Shown in pieces: positions 61,801-64,000 of a stretch of 64,000 nt of DNA (the stretch's first letter is position 1; each line of letters starts with the position of its first letter). Source of the stretch: Roseimicrobium sp. ORNL1 (GTDB lineage: Bacteria > Verrucomicrobiota > Verrucomicrobiia > Verrucomicrobiales > Verrucomicrobiaceae); contig NZ_CP049143.1 of the NCBI RefSeq assembly GCF_011044495.1, positions 1,426,001-1,490,000 on the forward strand, written 5' to 3'. A program made the translations under genes and the position numbers. The notes under the pieces are model-generated. The model worked only from the letters and a program-made list of their open reading frames with translations, was not told the DNA's origin and did no database searches.

Positions 61801-61916
61801 GGTGGCGTCGCGGGGACGGTAGGGAAGGCGAGTGGCGCGGGAGTTTGGCCTGAGATGAAAAGAGGAACGCAAAGCAGCGAAGCAGCAAAGGGAAGGAGGA
61901 GGGGGTGCGGCTTCAT
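58833..61916 (-). CDS. PVC-type heme-binding CxxCH protein with propeller and HEAT-like repeats
   Basis: Predicted product of 1027 residues from ATG 61916 with a signal peptide (SLLCVPLFISG). The N-terminal 400 residues form the six-bladed propeller called membrane-bound dehydrogenase/DUF7133 (DPVAITYDEYGRAFVCEMNDY, DTEGDGVYDRSTIF, GIIVVATPDIWYL). A helical HEAT-like region follows. The C-terminus has one heme site in VFTTVCAVCHRFKDEGRDVGPNLA. This architecture is nearly restricted to PVC bacteria. It probably oxidises a sugar or related compound in the periplasm, but the substrate is unknown. It is last in an operon after two amidohydrolase genes, 28 bases behind the nearer. Confidence 0.92.
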   Translation of the reverse strand: MKPHPLLLPFAASLLCVPLFISGQTPAPLAFPTVPATPPEKAASTFDVLDGFTMDLVAAEPLVTDPVAITYDEYGRAFVCEMNDYPYTDKAKHKPSQENSTDLPIGKVRLLTDTEGDGVYDRSTIFAHDLSWPTGAACWKGGIIVVATPDIWYLKDTDNDGVADVRQKLFTGLKKLNVQAVANNPIWGLDNKIYIAGGTNGGTVQNLIHPDEKPVTIRRSDLRLDPVTMKIEATDGGARFGNTRDDWGNRFLCNIRNPCQHVVLDSRYLSRNPYLPAVNPLHDSAEFGDQLPVHRISPPEAWRVLRADRWSNDPTNHMPRSELVGAGVVTSSAGITIYRGDAYPEGYRGMAFVADVAGNLFYRLKLTPDGVTFKATRVDGDKEFCASRDIWFRPVNFANAPDGCLHVCDMYREAIEHPWSLPDDIHAAIDLIKGIDKGRIWRLTPKGYKVRKIEPLADKSSAELVKLLAHPNAWHRDTAHRLLFERQDTAAVAELRTTLRESTSALARLHALWSLDGLWKFTDTDAVAAVHDADAHVREHATLLTEGLISAQLPSTPGAHSLAPEIVITATSGNSQSPAPALLRELASMTSDPDIRVRRQLALSLGSFTHTAAIKPLVTAVKNDLRDPWMRTALLSAPVDILAGSTATLLRDLPGSPEMETLMRDAGQVFGKCLSGGTTYMHLMNQGLFFLSALESQRDRVPRTVESGLEGLQASLGQANKSLMTSAIKPETKAWLTSVAKAKTDIALNASLPMEERTRAINLLALLEFASLREIAVKLLGPHEPDGIRLAAIQVLRPRRDDGVGTLLLEAWSTLTPAPREAALQALAGKKEWLDGLLGAIEAGRIKPAEISAAARALMLRTTDSTLKTRAEKLFSTSSRSEVLAKYQPALSTLGDATRGKLVFTTVCAVCHRFKDEGRDVGPNLATTLAWTPEQLLTNILDPNREVSPNFAQYVVELQDSRILIGMLTGESESSITMKGADAVEQSIARPQIKTLKSTGLSLMPEGLEAALTVEQLADLMAYLRTK

Positions 61917-61944
61917 CTGAGTTGAGGGGAAGGGGTGGCGGGTG

Positions 61945-62847
61945 TCAGCTTTGCAGGCAGCGTGCGGCGTTGTCGTGCGTGATGGCGGCGAGTTGCTTTT
62001 CGCTGAGTTCGGACTCCTGGAGTTTCAGTTTGGCGGACTCCCAGTAGAAGAGCGGGGCGTGGGAGCCGAAGACGAGCTTCTCAAGGGGCCAGTCCTTCAA
62101 GAGAGCTTCGATACCGGCGACACCCTCCAGCATGGCGAAGTCCAGCCACACAGGGCAGTCCTGCAGCGCAGTCATGGACATGGCGCGATTGGCATTGAGC
62201 ACCATGACGCGGGCATTGGGGACCTTCTTGAGTATGGCAGGGAGCGGCTTGAGATTCACCGGCTTTACCTGCATCAGTGGATGCTGGGTGCGCTCGTCCT
62301 CCATCTGGACTACTACCTGCACCAGGAACCCCGCCTCGGTAGCGGCTTCCAGGAGTTTCAAGAAAAGAGGATCGTCCAGGGTGTACCCGTGGTAATTCGG
62401 ATGCAGGCGGATGACTCGTTCAGTAGTGAGCGCCACGGAAACACATTGAGAAAAATCATTCTCCCACGAGGGAAGCGTGGGATTGATGGTGAAGGCCGGA
62501 AGGAGAAGGCGAGCACCACCGTGCTCTCTGCCATACTCCGTACAGCGCTCGTGCAGGATGTCATTGGCCTGGGTGACATCGCGGTAGAAGATCCCCTCGA
62601 TGCTGCCTGCCCAGCCGCGGGTGAGGCCTTTCTCACGCAGGAGCCGGCATTGTGTCAGGATTTCGGAAGACTCCTGTCCGCGGTAGTAACGAAACGGCCA
62701 GTGACCGATGGAGATGTTGCAGTCGATGATACCAGATGCTTTTGCTTCCGCGGCTGGTGCAGCATGGAGTGCTGGACCAGCGGCCAACGCTGCGGCTGCC
62801 GTTGCGGCTGTCTGGTGGAGAAAGGAGCGACGGTTCATAATGCTCAT
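61945..62847 (-). CDS. Amidohydrolase-family protein, Tat-exported
   Basis: Predicted product of 300 residues from ATG 62847 (MSIMNRRSFLH; ATG 62838 also possible). NRRSFLHQTAATAAAALAAG is a twin-arginine signal. The barrel matches amidohydrolase 2 (IIDCNISIGHWPF at strand 1, VIRLHPNYHGY, LVQVVVQMEDERTQHP, KLVFGSHAPLFYWE). The usual HxH on strand 1 reads as CNISIGHW, so metal binding may be altered. The start overlaps the stop of the upstream amidohydrolase as ATGA, so translation is coupled. Confidence 0.8.
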   Translation of the reverse strand: MSIMNRRSFLHQTAATAAAALAAGPALHAAPAAEAKASGIIDCNISIGHWPFRYYRGQESSEILTQCRLLREKGLTRGWAGSIEGIFYRDVTQANDILHERCTEYGREHGGARLLLPAFTINPTLPSWENDFSQCVSVALTTERVIRLHPNYHGYTLDDPLFLKLLEAATEAGFLVQVVVQMEDERTQHPLMQVKPVNLKPLPAILKKVPNARVMVLNANRAMSMTALQDCPVWLDFAMLEGVAGIEALLKDWPLEKLVFGSHAPLFYWESAKLKLQESELSEKQLAAITHDNAARCLQS

Positions 62848-63629
62848 GCCTTGATGCCTTTCGCGGTGAGGATGGGAAGCATCATGTTGCGAAGGTTGTC
62901 GCAGAAGATTGCCTGCTTCGATTCATCGGTGATGTTGGCCCCGTGAACCTTGGCGAGCTGGCTGGCGAAGCTACGTCCGCCGCTGTCACTGCCGTAAATG
63001 ACGCGGTTGGTTCCGAGTTCGCGCACGGCCATTTCCGTCATGCCGGCGGTGGGGTCACTGCCGGCAAGATCCACCGAGACATTGGGACAGTCACGGATGG
63101 TCGGGATGCCAATCTCCCAGGTGCCTCCGCTGTGGCCGCAGATGAGCGGTACGTTCGGAAAACGCTTCGCCAGTTCCGCGAACTCGGCAGGTGTCGATTC
63201 ACCCGCGTAGTTGCCCATGGTCTTGTACCAGGTGTGCTGGAAGATGACGGCCTTCAGCTCAGCCGCACGCTGGATGATGGGATCGATCTCCGGCACGTTG
63301 CAGCGCTCGGCGACCCAGAGCTTCACGCCGACCATGGGCCCCTTCGCCACGCAGCGCTCCAGCTCGGCGAGGCTGGTGTCGACGTGCTTGGGGCTGACGT
63401 AGACGAAGCCGAAGGTGCGGTCGGGGTGCTTGCTGATGGCGCGCAGGACTTCGTCGTTTTGTTTTACGAGGTCATCCGCAGCAGGGTCCTGGCTCCACTT
63501 CATGCCCATGTACACGCAGAGGCGCTCGATGCCCATGCGGTCGGCATAGCGCAGGAGCTGGCTCATGCGCTCCTCAGGAGTGAGACCGGGTACGCCGGAG
63601 AGGTGACAGTGGAGATCCCAGATGCGCAT
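62844..63629 (-). CDS. Amidohydrolase-family protein, cytosolic form
   Basis: Predicted product of 261 residues from ATG 63629, without a signal peptide. Strand 1 has IWDLHCHLSG (HxH metal motif), then MVGVKLWVAERC, VIFQHTWYK, LICGHSGGTWE and VIYGSDSGGRSF with the late catalytic Asp. It fits the amidohydrolase 2 family (aminocarboxymuconate-semialdehyde decarboxylase relatives). It is the first gene of the operon and is a homolog of the second. A pair of one exported and one cytosolic member beside a PVC heme protein suggests a shared substrate. Confidence 0.85.
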   Translation of the reverse strand: MRIWDLHCHLSGVPGLTPEERMSQLLRYADRMGIERLCVYMGMKWSQDPAADDLVKQNDEVLRAISKHPDRTFGFVYVSPKHVDTSLAELERCVAKGPMVGVKLWVAERCNVPEIDPIIQRAAELKAVIFQHTWYKTMGNYAGESTPAEFAELAKRFPNVPLICGHSGGTWEIGIPTIRDCPNVSVDLAGSDPTAGMTEMAVRELGTNRVIYGSDSGGRSFASQLAKVHGANITDESKQAIFCDNLRNMMLPILTAKGIKA

Positions 63630-63894
63630 GAAATTAGGGTTGGAGTGGAAGGAGGTGTGGATACGCCATGCGTTCGGGCTTGTTGCCGTTCTTGCGAGTA
63701 TCAGACACAGAAGGTCGACAAGCGGGCATATTCAGAGCAGTCGGATCTGGCCTGACCTGAGAACGGTAGGGGGAATGCATGGGGCGCTGGAGGGCGGACG
63801 GGTCTAAGGAGATCTTGAGCCCGCCTGCATCGGGATGAGCCCGCGTTATTTGTTACTTGAAGCGTGGTGCCGTTCGCCTACAGCGTCCGTATCT

Positions 63895-64000
63895 ATGTGC
63901 GGCAACTCAGAGCCTGACCCTATGGATTCAAAGGACTTTATCACCGAAGACTTCAAACATTTCTCAGACTCCTACCTGAAGAACGAAGAGACCGGGGAAA
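63895..64000 (+). CDS. Start of a protein-coding gene cut by the window end
   Basis: An open frame begins at ATG 63895 or ATG 63922 (same frame) and runs off the window. The visible residues include MDSKDFITEDFKHFSDSYL and a following acidic stretch. No family can be assigned from about 30 residues. The 265 bases between this start and the divergent amidohydrolase operon carry no other gene and must hold promoters in both directions. Confidence 0.5.
   Translation, partial: MCGNSEPDPMDSKDFITEDFKHFSDSYLKNEETGE

Noticed and set aside
1-64000. CRISPR arrays, rRNA genes, replication origin, prophage
   Set aside because: I looked for repeated spacers, rRNA conserved stretches, DnaA-box clusters and phage structural genes and saw none.

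Overview
The window looks like a chromosomal segment of a high-GC Verrucomicrobiota bacterium (Verrucomicrobiales, in the Verrucomicrobium/Roseimicrobium/Prosthecobacter neighbourhood). The reasons are the Verru_Chthon pseudopilin cassette at the left edge, a planctomycete-type cytochrome protein (PSCyt1/DUF1549/DUF1553) followed by a DUF1501 partner, a PVC-type CxxCH heme protein, a DUF4838 protein, and many secreted or Tat-exported proteins of unknown function. All assignments are from reading the sequence; no database search was run.

Layout: 1-4.9 kb, four-gene Verru_Chthon cassette (A truncated by the window edge, then B, C, D). 5.1 kb, tRNA-Asn with terminator, then a gene-poor stretch and a Cys/Asp-rich secreted protein. 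6.9-13.3 kb, HTTM (gamma-carboxylase-like) membrane protein, a leftward operon of three exported proteins including a PHP phosphoesterase, and a polysaccharide deacetylase. 13.3-17.5 kb, methyltransferase, lipoprotein, Pro/Gln-rich protein, squalene/phytoene synthase and a membrane protein. 17.7-22 kb, VOC protein, DUF6891-like protein, hendecad-repeat helical protein, esterase and an anchored beta-propeller. 22-28 kb, lepB and lepA separated by a four-helix-bundle gene inside an inverted repeat, then a degenerate thermolysin-like protein. 28-31.2 kb, class I aldolase, secreted protein, and an IS3-family element nested between long inverted repeats. 31.2-38.8 kb, fused 5-oxoprolinase, DUF4838 protein, sulfite-reductase-type flavoprotein. 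39-43 kb, radical SAM protein and two membrane proteins. 43.3-52.5 kb, planctomycete cytochrome/DUF1501 pair, glycosyltransferase, a second polytopic membrane protein, metallophosphatase. 52.6-58.5 kb, glycerate kinase, fabD, two related small membrane proteins, MOSC protein, a frameshifted lipoprotein, an orphan RelE-like protein and Hsp33. 58.8-63.6 kb, leftward operon of two amidohydrolases and a PVC heme protein. A partial gene starts at the right edge.

The most interesting features are not single enzymes. Several unrelated long inverted repeats occupy intergenic gaps, three of them ending four bases from a stop codon. One of these repeats brackets a four-helix-bundle protein gene as a small cassette between lepA and lepB. 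Other items worth attention are a membrane-anchored protein whose C-terminal half resembles a thermolysin domain without its catalytic residues, a secreted protein built from 11-residue repeats, the poorly understood Verru_Chthon cassette, and a lipoprotein that a single added base would restore.
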